From: a virus
Reading direction: 5' to 3' (one strand)
Length of the DNA: 41,335 nucleotides
IMG/VR virus record: IMGVR_UViG_3300025131_006924
Span: 1-41,335 of that record
Below, piece by piece: positions 21,780 through 29,183 of this stretch. Position 1 is the stretch's first letter; every line of letters starts with the position of its first letter. The notes beneath the pieces are model-generated. The model worked only from the letters and a program-made list of their open reading frames with translations, was not told where the DNA came from and searched no databases. The translations under genes and the position numbers were made by a program.

Positions 21780-23312
21780 TTATAAATCATGCTCAAGCTC
21801 GGTTAATGCTTTCTCATCAGATTGATCAAACATATCTGCATCGTTATCGTCACCCATATCTTCTGTTTCGAATAGTGAATTAAATACTGCCGAAGACGAT
21901 CTACGAGTTCGTTTATCACTAATATCTGCAAATAATCCTTCTGCTTGTTCAATTAATGTCATCGGATTTTCTGCTTTAAATATATCTTTACATACTTCGT
22001 TAAAGTAAATTAAATTGCGTGGCACCCACGGACTAAATTCGTCTTCGTTACTTGTTGCTTTTACTTTACGCCATTCTGTTATTTTTGGTTTATACATGTT
22101 ACTCGCAGTATCTGCAAGTACATTTGCACGTTGTACAGATTCGATATGCTGATATAAATTATGCGCCATCATTAAAAAGTAACTAAAACTATCCCAACTT
22201 GTTGTTGGTTCCTTACCTAATTTATTCACATCACCTGGTTTATAATAACAAATATCGCCCATTGTCATACGTTCTGCAATTGGACTTGTCCACGGACATG
22301 GAATAGTGCTACCCGATAATATTTTATTATCTACTGCTTTATCCATTATGTAACTAAAACGATTATTCCTATGTACATGTTGTGTGTACATTTGGCCATG
22401 TGCAGTTGCTATAAATGGACTAGCACAATCAAATGTAACCAACATATCTTCATTTACATACTCACGTAAACATCGTTGTATTGTGGTAAGCATACACGCC
22501 CAATCTAATCGCGAAGTGCCTAAGAAATGTACTACATCATGTTTACCTTTTTCTAATAACTTATCATCACGTAATACAATTAACCTACGCATAGCAAGAT
22601 AAATGTTACGCATATTGTTTGAGCCTAATGCCCATCCTTCAAACGGGAAGTACTTTACTTCGTCATACCATTCTGTCGAGGATTCCCAATCCATGCCATG
22701 TAATGCATTTAAAAACTTTACTTTTCCTTGTCTGTTTGCGGCGAACCAAGCATTATTATACAATGTGGCTTTGAGTGTTTCGGCATGACTAGACATTTTT
22801 GTCCGTCCACTATTAACAGGATCGGCAGTCCATGACGGTACGTCCAATACGAGGGCATAGTCAGCGGTATGCTCGAGCCAATTGAGAATCTTACCACGAA
22901 CGGCATCAGCATTACCAACATAATTACGATCACTAGGTTCTTCATAAAAATTCTCCCAATCAAATTTAATAACACCTTTACCTATTTGGAATCCACCACT
23001 ATCAGCAAGACACCAAGTTTTTGATTTATCACGCTTCTGCACCATGCTTTCTTCAATATCGCTTTTTGCAATATCAAGTTGAGCATGTCCTGCAGAATAC
23101 AAAGACCATTTATAATTAAAATATGCTTGGTCTTTATTTAAAAAATTACAGCCTTCTATACCATTTTCAAACTCTGCAGGAATACGATCTTTTGGCACAT
23201 ATTCTTCATGTTGTTGCTTTGATATAAATGTATTATAAAAGCCACTTATGCTTGGTAAAAATACCGCATAATCGTTATTAGATTCTGTTAGGTTTTGTAA
23301 GGTCTTTGTCAT
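21780..23312 (-). CDS. dpdA: TGT/DpdA-like transglycosylase for 7-deazaguanine
   Basis: A 510-residue protein with the tRNA-guanine transglycosylase barrel pattern. Landmarks are TWCLADSGGFQIG (Asp104 in the base-binding loop), ALVLDVPSW, KFLNALHGMDW, WALGSNN, VVHFLGTSRLDWACML, and MLVTFDCASPFIATAHG with the probable nucleophile Asp. I do not see the CxCxxC zinc motif of tRNA-type TGT. Such TGT relatives in phages (DpdA) exchange guanine for a 7-deazaguanine in DNA. With FolE, QueD-like and QueE genes nearby, DNA modification is the best reading. A tRNA or other nucleic acid target remains possible. Confidence 0.8.
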   Translation of the reverse strand: MTKTLQNLTESNNDYAVFLPSISGFYNTFISKQQHEEYVPKDRIPAEFENGIEGCNFLNKDQAYFNYKWSLYSAGHAQLDIAKSDIEESMVQKRDKSKTWCLADSGGFQIGKGVIKFDWENFYEEPSDRNYVGNADAVRGKILNWLEHTADYALVLDVPSWTADPVNSGRTKMSSHAETLKATLYNNAWFAANRQGKVKFLNALHGMDWESSTEWYDEVKYFPFEGWALGSNNMRNIYLAMRRLIVLRDDKLLEKGKHDVVHFLGTSRLDWACMLTTIQRCLREYVNEDMLVTFDCASPFIATAHGQMYTQHVHRNNRFSYIMDKAVDNKILSGSTIPCPWTSPIAERMTMGDICYYKPGDVNKLGKEPTTSWDSFSYFLMMAHNLYQHIESVQRANVLADTASNMYKPKITEWRKVKATSNEDEFSPWVPRNLIYFNEVCKDIFKAENPMTLIEQAEGLFADISDKRTRRSSSAVFNSLFETEDMGDDNDADMFDQSDEKALTELEHDL

Positions 23313-23802
23313 GTTTTAATCTTTCTCCAACAATTTTATCATAATAGTCTTTCTTCCAATATGAATAGTAGTTTGTTTTATTATGTAACCATGCGGCTTT
23401 TTGGTTAAGATCACTGAACGTTTGTACAAGGATCATTGCTAAGTCAGGATTGCCGTGTGGTAATCCAGCAATCTGACCATCAGTATCATCTGGGTGCCAC
23501 GGATACAAATATAGGTCCCGTTCAATTGCAAAGTCTTGCCATTCTTCGCAAAAATCTTCTAATTGCTTTTGTGTAAAATCTTTAGCGTCGGTAGCACATA
23601 CCACAAGTGTCTTACCTTTGGGCATATCTTTAATATATTTTAAAGCAAAAACAAGTGTATTTTTACCTTCCTTTATAAACTCAACCTCGCCCTTATCTAA
23701 GCCTATCCGGGCAAAAGGACACATCGGCATGCCCCCCATCTCAGGATTTAGTTTAGTAACATGCTCTACTAATCTGTCTATTTTTTTATCAATATTTTTC
23801 AT
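23278..23802 (-). CDS. Hypothetical protein adjoining the transglycosylase
   Basis: A 174-residue protein starting MKNIDKKIDRLVEHVTKLNP. Landmarks are GGMPMCPFA, ALKYIKDMPKGKTLVVCATDA, YPWHPDDTDGQIAGLPHGNPD and a C-terminal aromatic helical part. It overlaps the DpdA-like gene by 35 bases and the SGNH gene by 14. I recognise no domain. The tight linkage suggests a partner or a companion function in base modification, which is inference. Confidence 0.75.
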   Translation of the reverse strand: MKNIDKKIDRLVEHVTKLNPEMGGMPMCPFARIGLDKGEVEFIKEGKNTLVFALKYIKDMPKGKTLVVCATDAKDFTQKQLEDFCEEWQDFAIERDLYLYPWHPDDTDGQIAGLPHGNPDLAMILVQTFSDLNQKAAWLHNKTNYYSYWKKDYYDKIVGERLKHDKDLTKPNRI

Positions 23803-24361
23803 TTTTTATTTCATTATAAAGTTTTGTCGCAAATGCTTCATGGGATTTAGGTCCAGGATGGGCATTATCTAATGCAAAATCTAAATTATGTTCACCTACT
23901 ATATTTGGTATTGTTTCATGAAAATTTAATATAGATTTTAAATTCAATATTTTTTCTACATGATCTTTTCTAAAATATGCATCAATTGTTGCATCAAATT
24001 CTTCATAAAAATGTTTATAAAATAACGGACTTTTGTCAAATGTTCTAGGAGAATTCCATGGTCTAATTCTAATATATTCTTTTGGGGTTTTAAAAATAGT
24101 TATTCTATCTTTTATAGTCCAAAAAATAACAACGATATCATTTTCTATAAAATTAAAATTAATAATTTTCCACCATATTTCTTTGTTACTAGCTCCCGGA
24201 ATTCCGTTATTAATACATTTAACGTTTAATTTATCTGCCAATAATTGCGGCCATGCTAATTTGCTATGTTTGTTTCTAATATGTTTTCCTGTTTCTTTAT
24301 TCCACACATCAGATAATCCTTCGCCCCATGTAAAACTGCAACCAAATGCAATTAATCTCAT
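23789..24361 (-). CDS. SGNH/GDSL-like hydrolase
   Basis: A 190-residue protein with the GDSL-type block I, LIAFGCSFTWGEGL (Ser9 as nucleophile). The Asn/Gly-containing block II region is IPGASNKEIWW, and the C-terminal HPGPKSHEAFATKLYNEI carries the typical catalytic Asp/His arrangement (DNAHPGPKSH). Family members hydrolyse esters of lipids or acetylated sugars, for example capsule or LPS O-acetyl groups. The start overlaps the clamp stop as ATGA. Confidence 0.8.
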   Translation of the reverse strand: MRLIAFGCSFTWGEGLSDVWNKETGKHIRNKHSKLAWPQLLADKLNVKCINNGIPGASNKEIWWKIINFNFIENDIVVIFWTIKDRITIFKTPKEYIRIRPWNSPRTFDKSPLFYKHFYEEFDATIDAYFRKDHVEKILNLKSILNFHETIPNIVGEHNLDFALDNAHPGPKSHEAFATKLYNEIKNEKY

Positions 24362-25104
24362 TTACTCATCGCCGGTAATATATAATCATATGTTGCAAGT
24401 CCGCTGTCAATAGCAATTTGCAATGCACCTTGATCTGAAATATTCATAACACAAGCACCACTCATACCAAGTTTAAGAATACCTAATACTTGATGCAATG
24501 GCCAACTCCAATGTTGCTTTAATTCGCCTACTACGTTTCTTGCAAAAATACGTTTACCTACATGTCCGCTACCATCATCGGTTCCAACACCAATAACAAC
24601 ATTTCCATTTTCAGTACGTACAGAAAAAGTTGGTTCAATGTTTACATAAATGTTTGCAATTTGTGCAAGTTCTTGAACACTTTGCTTTGATGGTTCAAAC
24701 GAAACATTCCAATTAACTCCTCTAAATTTAACAGTTTTAAGTTGTTGATCTACAATTTCTTTACTCATAAATCTATACTGATCAGTATTACCATATTGAT
24801 CTTCAAATGTTAATGACTCTAATACTTGTTCAGCATTTCGTTCGCGATTGTTTACATTAATTGTTGCTTCGTCTACTTTGTAACTGTCTAAGTTTACAAT
24901 ACCGTTTAAAAAGCCTAAATTGCCCATACCAAATTCACCAATGAATTCCGGCACAGGATTATGTGATTTTGCATTTAAAATAACAGTCCTATCCGGATCC
25001 ATTGCTTCAAATACAGTTTCTTCAGTTGTTCCTGTTACTTTTACATTTTCAATGAACCCAAGACCAGCAGTATGGTCAACTAGGTCCAAAAGAATATCCT
25101 TCAT
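24358..25104 (-). CDS. 45: Sliding clamp (T4 gp45 type)
   Basis: A 248-residue sliding clamp, close to T4 gp45 (228 aa). It starts MKDILLDLVDHTAGLGFIEN and contains FIGEFGMGNLGFLNGIVNL and the repeated beta-alpha-beta pattern of the clamp half-folds. It encircles DNA as a trimer, holds the polymerase, and in T4 also activates late promoters. A consensus sigma70 promoter and an AAAGGAG ribosome site precede it, so it is strongly expressed early. Confidence 0.92.
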   Translation of the reverse strand: MKDILLDLVDHTAGLGFIENVKVTGTTEETVFEAMDPDRTVILNAKSHNPVPEFIGEFGMGNLGFLNGIVNLDSYKVDEATINVNNRERNAEQVLESLTFEDQYGNTDQYRFMSKEIVDQQLKTVKFRGVNWNVSFEPSKQSVQELAQIANIYVNIEPTFSVRTENGNVVIGVGTDDGSGHVGKRIFARNVVGELKQHWSWPLHQVLGILKLGMSGACVMNISDQGALQIAIDSGLATYDYILPAMSK

Positions 25105-25133
25105 AAATCTCCTTTAGATAAATTAATTAATAT

Positions 25134-25162
25134 ATTATAACATGCCGAGCGGCTAATGTCAA
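25134..25162 (-). promoter_or_regulatory. Perfect sigma70 promoter (TTGACA-17-TATAAT)
   Basis: The minus strand carries TTGACA (25157-25162), 17 bases, then TATAAT (25134-25139), 30 bases before the clamp ATG. Both boxes are perfect consensus. The stop of the Na/Pi transporter gene lies two bases before the -35 box. Confidence 0.9.
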
Positions 25163-25163
25163 G

Positions 25164-25664
25164 TTAAAATTTTGATATAAATCGTGCCATAGGTTGTATA
25201 AATGGAAGTAAAGCAACCGCCATAATTGTATTCACCCCTGTATGTATAAGAGCTACCTGTCGTGTAATGCCCGTAGGCATTCCGTCGCTTACTAATATTC
25301 CTGCAATCCATATAGTGCCAGTTGTGCCAATATTTGCACCTAATATAGCGGCAATTGCAGATGGTAATGGCAATGCACCAGATGCAACAAGTCCTATAAC
25401 AGCGGTTGTAGTAAGAGATGATGATTGCCAAAGAATAGTAAAACCTATTGATCCAAGAAACATCCAATAAGGATTTCCTAAAAACCATTCAAGTTGTTCT
25501 ATGTGGCCCATAGTTTTCATACCACCTGAAAACATTTTGAGTCCTATGTAAAAAATTATTAAACCTAAAATGGTTTGAAAAACTGGATTATTAAATTCCA
25601 TGAAGTTCCCCTTTTTATATTTCCATGAATCGTAAAGTTCTCTATCTTCTTTTTTCAAGTTCAT
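25164..25664 (-). CDS. Na/Pi cotransporter-like half protein (QSSS motif)
   Basis: A 166-residue membrane protein with about four spans: residues 27-47, 68-80, 84-105 and 125-155. It carries the family signature LWQSSSLTTTAVIGLVASG at 78-96, with QSSS at 80-83, and AAILGANIGTT. Normal NptA/PhoU-linked Na/Pi cotransporters have about 8-10 spans with two inverted QSSS repeats plus a PhoU domain; only one repeat is present here. It may act as a dimer, or modify host phosphate uptake. A late-type AATAAATA box lies 22 bases upstream, with an AGGAC site before the ATG. Confidence 0.82.
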   Translation of the reverse strand: MNLKKEDRELYDSWKYKKGNFMEFNNPVFQTILGLIIFYIGLKMFSGGMKTMGHIEQLEWFLGNPYWMFLGSIGFTILWQSSSLTTTAVIGLVASGALPLPSAIAAILGANIGTTGTIWIAGILVSDGMPTGITRQVALIHTGVNTIMAVALLPFIQPMARFISKF

Positions 25665-25685
25665 TGTCCTAATTCATTCAACAAA

Positions 25686-25693
25686 TATTTATT
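25686..25693 (-). promoter_or_regulatory. Putative late promoter box (AATAAATA)
   Basis: The minus strand reads AATAAATATTTG, 22 bases before the Na/Pi transporter start, at the end of the DNA polymerase gene. It matches the T4-type late consensus at 7 of 8 positions. Confidence 0.5.
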
Positions 25694-28355
25694 ATGATAC
25701 TTCAAATAATGAATTAAATGTATTGGTATTTTCAGTATCTTTAAGATCCCAATTTAACACACCAATAAGATTACTTATTTTTTTGTTAATAATTGTTTTT
25801 TCCATTTCACTATGATCAAATGGAAGATCTTTATACCAATTAGGTAAGTGTAGTTCATCTATTGGATATGCTATAGATGTCATTCCCATGGGATTACTTT
25901 TCAGTTTACATACTATGGTTTTCATGCCATCTGTTACTTCTAATGAATAATTATCAGAATATGCTTTTCGTAGCCTATTCCAATTAATAGCCGCCATAAC
26001 GTGTCCAACTCCACACTTGCCTGTTCTGTCATATAACTTAGTGTACTTGGTTAGATTATTGACACGCTTCGGAGTACCTTTTTCCCAACCCGGTCGTTCT
26101 TTGAATTCTTCTCTGAAGTCTTTTATCTTTGAAAAAATTTCTGTTTGTCCTTTACGATTTAACACATCAAATAAGATTTCTTCTAAGAATTTTTGCATAA
26201 ACTCAGGCGTATCGCTACGTTTTAGATCCAAGCCCATGGCTTTAAGTTTGCCAGGTTCTCCGTTAACATCTTTGCGATTACCTTCTTCATCGTATACTAA
26301 GATACCATATCTTTTCTTTTTAATGAATAATCCGCTTGTAGCAACAATTTCTCTAGCGGCTTTTATAATTTGTCCTGCTTCTATTGAAATACCAAATGCT
26401 TTATTCATATACTTTGGAAATGTGGAATTTACTTCCTCACTTATAACATCATATAATTTAATTGCCTTTTCTTTATCCCATTCAACATTACCATTATCTA
26501 TATCTTCCTTGAGAGAAGGTATAGCAGAATAATACACACTGTCAGTGTCGCCATAAATGATAGAGGATCCAACATGATCGTACTCTCCTGTAAGTACTTT
26601 GTTAACTTCTGCGGCCATATGCCTTGCAATTGACCTACCAGTTAATGTTACACTTTGACCCATTCGTAAGTCAAAGAACCTTGATCCCTGATTTAAAATA
26701 GCACCATATAAACTATTTAAGTTAATTTTTTTAACAAGTTGTCTTTTATCCCAAAATTCTATTTTTTCTTTGTCACCGGTGTCTATTGCATTCTGCAAAT
26801 TCTTTTGCATTTCTTTGCGTTCTGCATACCAACGTTCTAACAAGTTTGGAACAACACCTTTGGTATCACATCTAAATATAGTTCCATTTGCTGATATTGC
26901 CCATGGATTATTTTGTAAAAATACTGCGTCATAAATTTCTGCACCTGTGTATTGATCTGTTTCTCCATTTTCCCAGTCTACAGTGATCTTTTCTGCTACA
27001 TCTCGCTCTTGTACTAAGTCATATTCTAATGTATTAAATATACCTTCCCATGCTTCTGCAAAACTTGCTTTATTATTCATTTTTTTGCGAATCATATCGT
27101 ATGTTCGATCTAATCGCAGTTGTCCAATGATTGTTTCTGGACCCATATTCAATGCACGAATTACACTAGGATACAACGAATTTAAATCCATAGAGCATAC
27201 CCAATCATGCATTCCTACCTTTGGTTGTGCTACATAAGCACCTGCTGCAGTATCAAACTCTGCGTCAAAATTTTTCTTTTTATCTGGTACTTGAAGTCCT
27301 TGACTATGTGCTTCATTTATAATTGCTTGATCACTTACTGCTACAGCCCCCATTGTTGTTTGCAGTAATACAGTATTAGCATGAGCAAGTACATTGGCAA
27401 GATCTATAAACTGTAGTTTATCATCCATCTTTTTAAGCATCATTGTATCTTGCCTGTTGTATGCAATAAACTTTTCATAGTCATTGTTATACAATTGATC
27501 CAATGTACCTTCGTATGGAACTTTGTTTTCGCCTATTTCAAATTCCCCAACAGCATCTAATCTATATGAATGTATTTCGTGATATGTATATCTACGATAT
27601 AGTTCCATATAATCTAAATGTACTCGTCCTAGTAAATCAAATGTTTCTTGTTCTCTACCAAATTTTTCATATTCTCTTTTGCGAGGATATTGATTCCACA
27701 AACAAAAGTCACGCATTCGTTGTTTGCCTAATATTCTAGCAACTCTGTTTACGGTATATGGTATATCATAGCCCTCACTATTCCACCCACTAAGTATATC
27801 GGCGTCTTGTATAATTACTAAAAAATTGTTTAATAAATCTTCTTCTGTATTAAACAACATGGTGTTGCTAAACTTATTACATATTGCTTCTGCATCTTGG
27901 CGTGAAACTGTTTTTGGGCGAATAGTTAAAGTAATAAGATCATTAAGCCAACTACACCATAATGTAATAGAATTTATCATTGAAAACGGATTAGACGGAT
28001 CTGCATATCCTTTACTAGAACTAAAATCCACTTCAATATCAAAGAAGCATTTGTTAAGGGTTGGTGCTTCTTTACCTAAATAATATTCTTCTAAACATCG
28101 AAAAATGGGATTTACATCAGACTCGTATAACTGCTTATGGCTATAGAGTTTTCTTTCTTTTTGAAATGCTTTTCCGCTAGTTGTGCTAACACGGTTTAAA
28201 GGTTTGCCGTAAATAGAACGATACTTTCCTTTTGCATCGGGATAAAAGAAGGCATACTTTGTAGGATATGTTCTGAAGATTCGTTTTTCGTTTACTCGTT
28301 CAACAACATGTATAACATCTTTATCACGTTCAAAGAATGCGTCTACATAACTCAT
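25692..28355 (-). CDS. 43: DNA polymerase, family B (T4 gp43 type)
   Basis: An 887-residue replicative polymerase with proofreading, similar in length to T4 gp43 (898). Exonuclease motifs are FFDIEVDF (Exo I), GWNSEGYDIPYTVNR (Exo II) and YNRQDTMML (Exo III). Polymerase motifs are MDLNSLYPSVIRALN (A), KKINLNSLYGAILNQGSRFFD (B) and IYGDTDSVYY (C). It would replicate the phage genome with the gp45 clamp encoded nearby. The ATG overlaps the stop of the DsbA-like gene. It is shared by all T4-like phages and supports the taxonomy. The sequence appears intact. Confidence 0.97.
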   Translation of the reverse strand: MSYVDAFFERDKDVIHVVERVNEKRIFRTYPTKYAFFYPDAKGKYRSIYGKPLNRVSTTSGKAFQKERKLYSHKQLYESDVNPIFRCLEEYYLGKEAPTLNKCFFDIEVDFSSSKGYADPSNPFSMINSITLWCSWLNDLITLTIRPKTVSRQDAEAICNKFSNTMLFNTEEDLLNNFLVIIQDADILSGWNSEGYDIPYTVNRVARILGKQRMRDFCLWNQYPRKREYEKFGREQETFDLLGRVHLDYMELYRRYTYHEIHSYRLDAVGEFEIGENKVPYEGTLDQLYNNDYEKFIAYNRQDTMMLKKMDDKLQFIDLANVLAHANTVLLQTTMGAVAVSDQAIINEAHSQGLQVPDKKKNFDAEFDTAAGAYVAQPKVGMHDWVCSMDLNSLYPSVIRALNMGPETIIGQLRLDRTYDMIRKKMNNKASFAEAWEGIFNTLEYDLVQERDVAEKITVDWENGETDQYTGAEIYDAVFLQNNPWAISANGTIFRCDTKGVVPNLLERWYAERKEMQKNLQNAIDTGDKEKIEFWDKRQLVKKINLNSLYGAILNQGSRFFDLRMGQSVTLTGRSIARHMAAEVNKVLTGEYDHVGSSIIYGDTDSVYYSAIPSLKEDIDNGNVEWDKEKAIKLYDVISEEVNSTFPKYMNKAFGISIEAGQIIKAAREIVATSGLFIKKKRYGILVYDEEGNRKDVNGEPGKLKAMGLDLKRSDTPEFMQKFLEEILFDVLNRKGQTEIFSKIKDFREEFKERPGWEKGTPKRVNNLTKYTKLYDRTGKCGVGHVMAAINWNRLRKAYSDNYSLEVTDGMKTIVCKLKSNPMGMTSIAYPIDELHLPNWYKDLPFDHSEMEKTIINKKISNLIGVLNWDLKDTENTNTFNSLFEVS

Positions 28356-28609
28356 GCAGTTCGCCCGACTGCTGTTAAAACTTCTGCAACTTCTTCAAAG
28401 TCTTTTTTGCTTTGTGTAAGTTGTCCTTTAGCGGCGATTTTGATTGCTCTATTGAGTGTAGCCGGTTTCATGTTAAGTTCTTCGGCTACTGCTGATACTG
28501 TATCTTTGAGTCCTTCTCTAAGATCAGTCATTTCTTGGGTTACTTGGATTCCTTCGTTAACTATTTGTTTTAGTTTTGCTACATCGGTTGATGATAGTAT
28601 TTTTGCCAT
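28352..28609 (-). CDS. dsbA: DsbA-like late transcription protein
   Basis: An 85-residue helical protein, MAKILSSTDVAKLKQIVNEG..., with VAEELNMKPATLNRAIKIAAKGQLTQSKKDFEEVAEVL. The order and spacing of the C-terminal part resemble T4 DsbA, the double-stranded DNA-binding protein associated with late promoters, though sequence identity is low. It is coupled to DNA polymerase by ATGA overlap and preceded by a sigma70-type promoter and an AAAGGAA site. Call is by resemblance, not proof. Confidence 0.6.
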   Translation of the reverse strand: MAKILSSTDVAKLKQIVNEGIQVTQEMTDLREGLKDTVSAVAEELNMKPATLNRAIKIAAKGQLTQSKKDFEEVAEVLTAVGRTA

Positions 28610-28646
28610 TTGGTTCCTTTCAAGAGATTAGATTTATTCATAATAT

Positions 28647-28675
28647 ATTATAACATATATAAACAATTAAATCAA
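28647..28675 (-). promoter_or_regulatory. Sigma70-type promoter (TTGATT-17-TATAAT)
   Basis: The minus strand has TTGATT (28670-28675), a 17-base spacer and TATAAT (28647-28652), upstream of the DsbA-like and DNA polymerase genes. The -10 box and the ATATATTA downstream are the same as in the clamp promoter. Confidence 0.7.
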
Positions 28676-28678
28676 TTA

Positions 28679-29152
28679 TTATTTTGTAACGAAACCATTT
28701 AAATAAGAAGTTTTTCCATTTTTAATTAAAGCAGTCATTGTTTTTTTTCTATTTGTTCCGTCTTTTCTGTATGAACAATGAATCCAACCACTATTAGGGC
28801 CTTCTAAGGGATTAAAGAATTCCAAGATGAGTTGATCAAATTGTAAATGATCTCTAATCCATGTTGCTAATTCTAAATTAGGTAATCCCATAATTTCAAA
28901 ATCAGCCGCTTCACCATTACAATGTTGACTTTTACTTGATCCACCAACGGCTTTATTGAGATTCGGACTGCGATAGCCACTATTTATTGTAACAACCCGT
29001 CCAAAATAACTTCGTACTGGTTGAAGTATGTGACAGCATAAATTTGTAAGATTAACTAGATGTTCTGTGCTTGGTAAATTATCTATACCTTTGCGTATAG
29101 CCGTTGTACTTTTTGTTAGTTCTTGCAAACTAAAATTTCGTGTAATTTTCAT
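28679..29152 (-). CDS. M15-type D,D-carboxypeptidase/endolysin
   Basis: A 157-residue protein of the peptidase M15 family. It has SGYRSPNLNKAVGG, then SSKSQHCNGEAADFEI (His77, Asp84) and SGWIHCSY (His125), the three zinc ligands. It starts NFSLQELTKS, usual for this family. It would cleave peptidoglycan stem peptides and is a plausible phage endolysin. It has its own late promoter box (29176-29183) and an AAAGGAA ribosome site. It follows a proline-rich tagged gene and precedes the replication genes. No signal peptide is visible. Confidence 0.88.
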   Translation of the reverse strand: MKITRNFSLQELTKSTTAIRKGIDNLPSTEHLVNLTNLCCHILQPVRSYFGRVVTINSGYRSPNLNKAVGGSSKSQHCNGEAADFEIMGLPNLELATWIRDHLQFDQLILEFFNPLEGPNSGWIHCSYRKDGTNRKKTMTALIKNGKTSYLNGFVTK

Positions 29153-29175
29153 ATTTTCCTTTCGGATTTATAGAA

Positions 29176-29183
29176 TATTTATT
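29176..29183 (-). promoter_or_regulatory. Putative late promoter box (AATAAATA)
   Basis: The minus strand reads AATAAATATTC, 24 bases before the endolysin-like gene, as expected for a late lysis gene. Confidence 0.55.

Noticed and set aside
21774-21781. AATAAATA box before the HEXXH gene
   Set aside because: It lies 6 bases from the ATG, so a transcript would be leaderless. In such AT-rich DNA this can be chance; it is mentioned under the gene but not listed as a promoter.
25159-25488. 109-codon minus-strand frame rich in Cys, Tyr and Ile
   Set aside because: It is a shadow frame inside the Na/Pi transporter gene; the QSSS-containing frame is the real one.
28679-29152. M15 peptidase N-terminus (MKITRNFSLQE) as another head leader
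   Set aside because: The FSLQELTKS segment is part of the normal family N-terminus, so the resemblance to the leader is coincidental.
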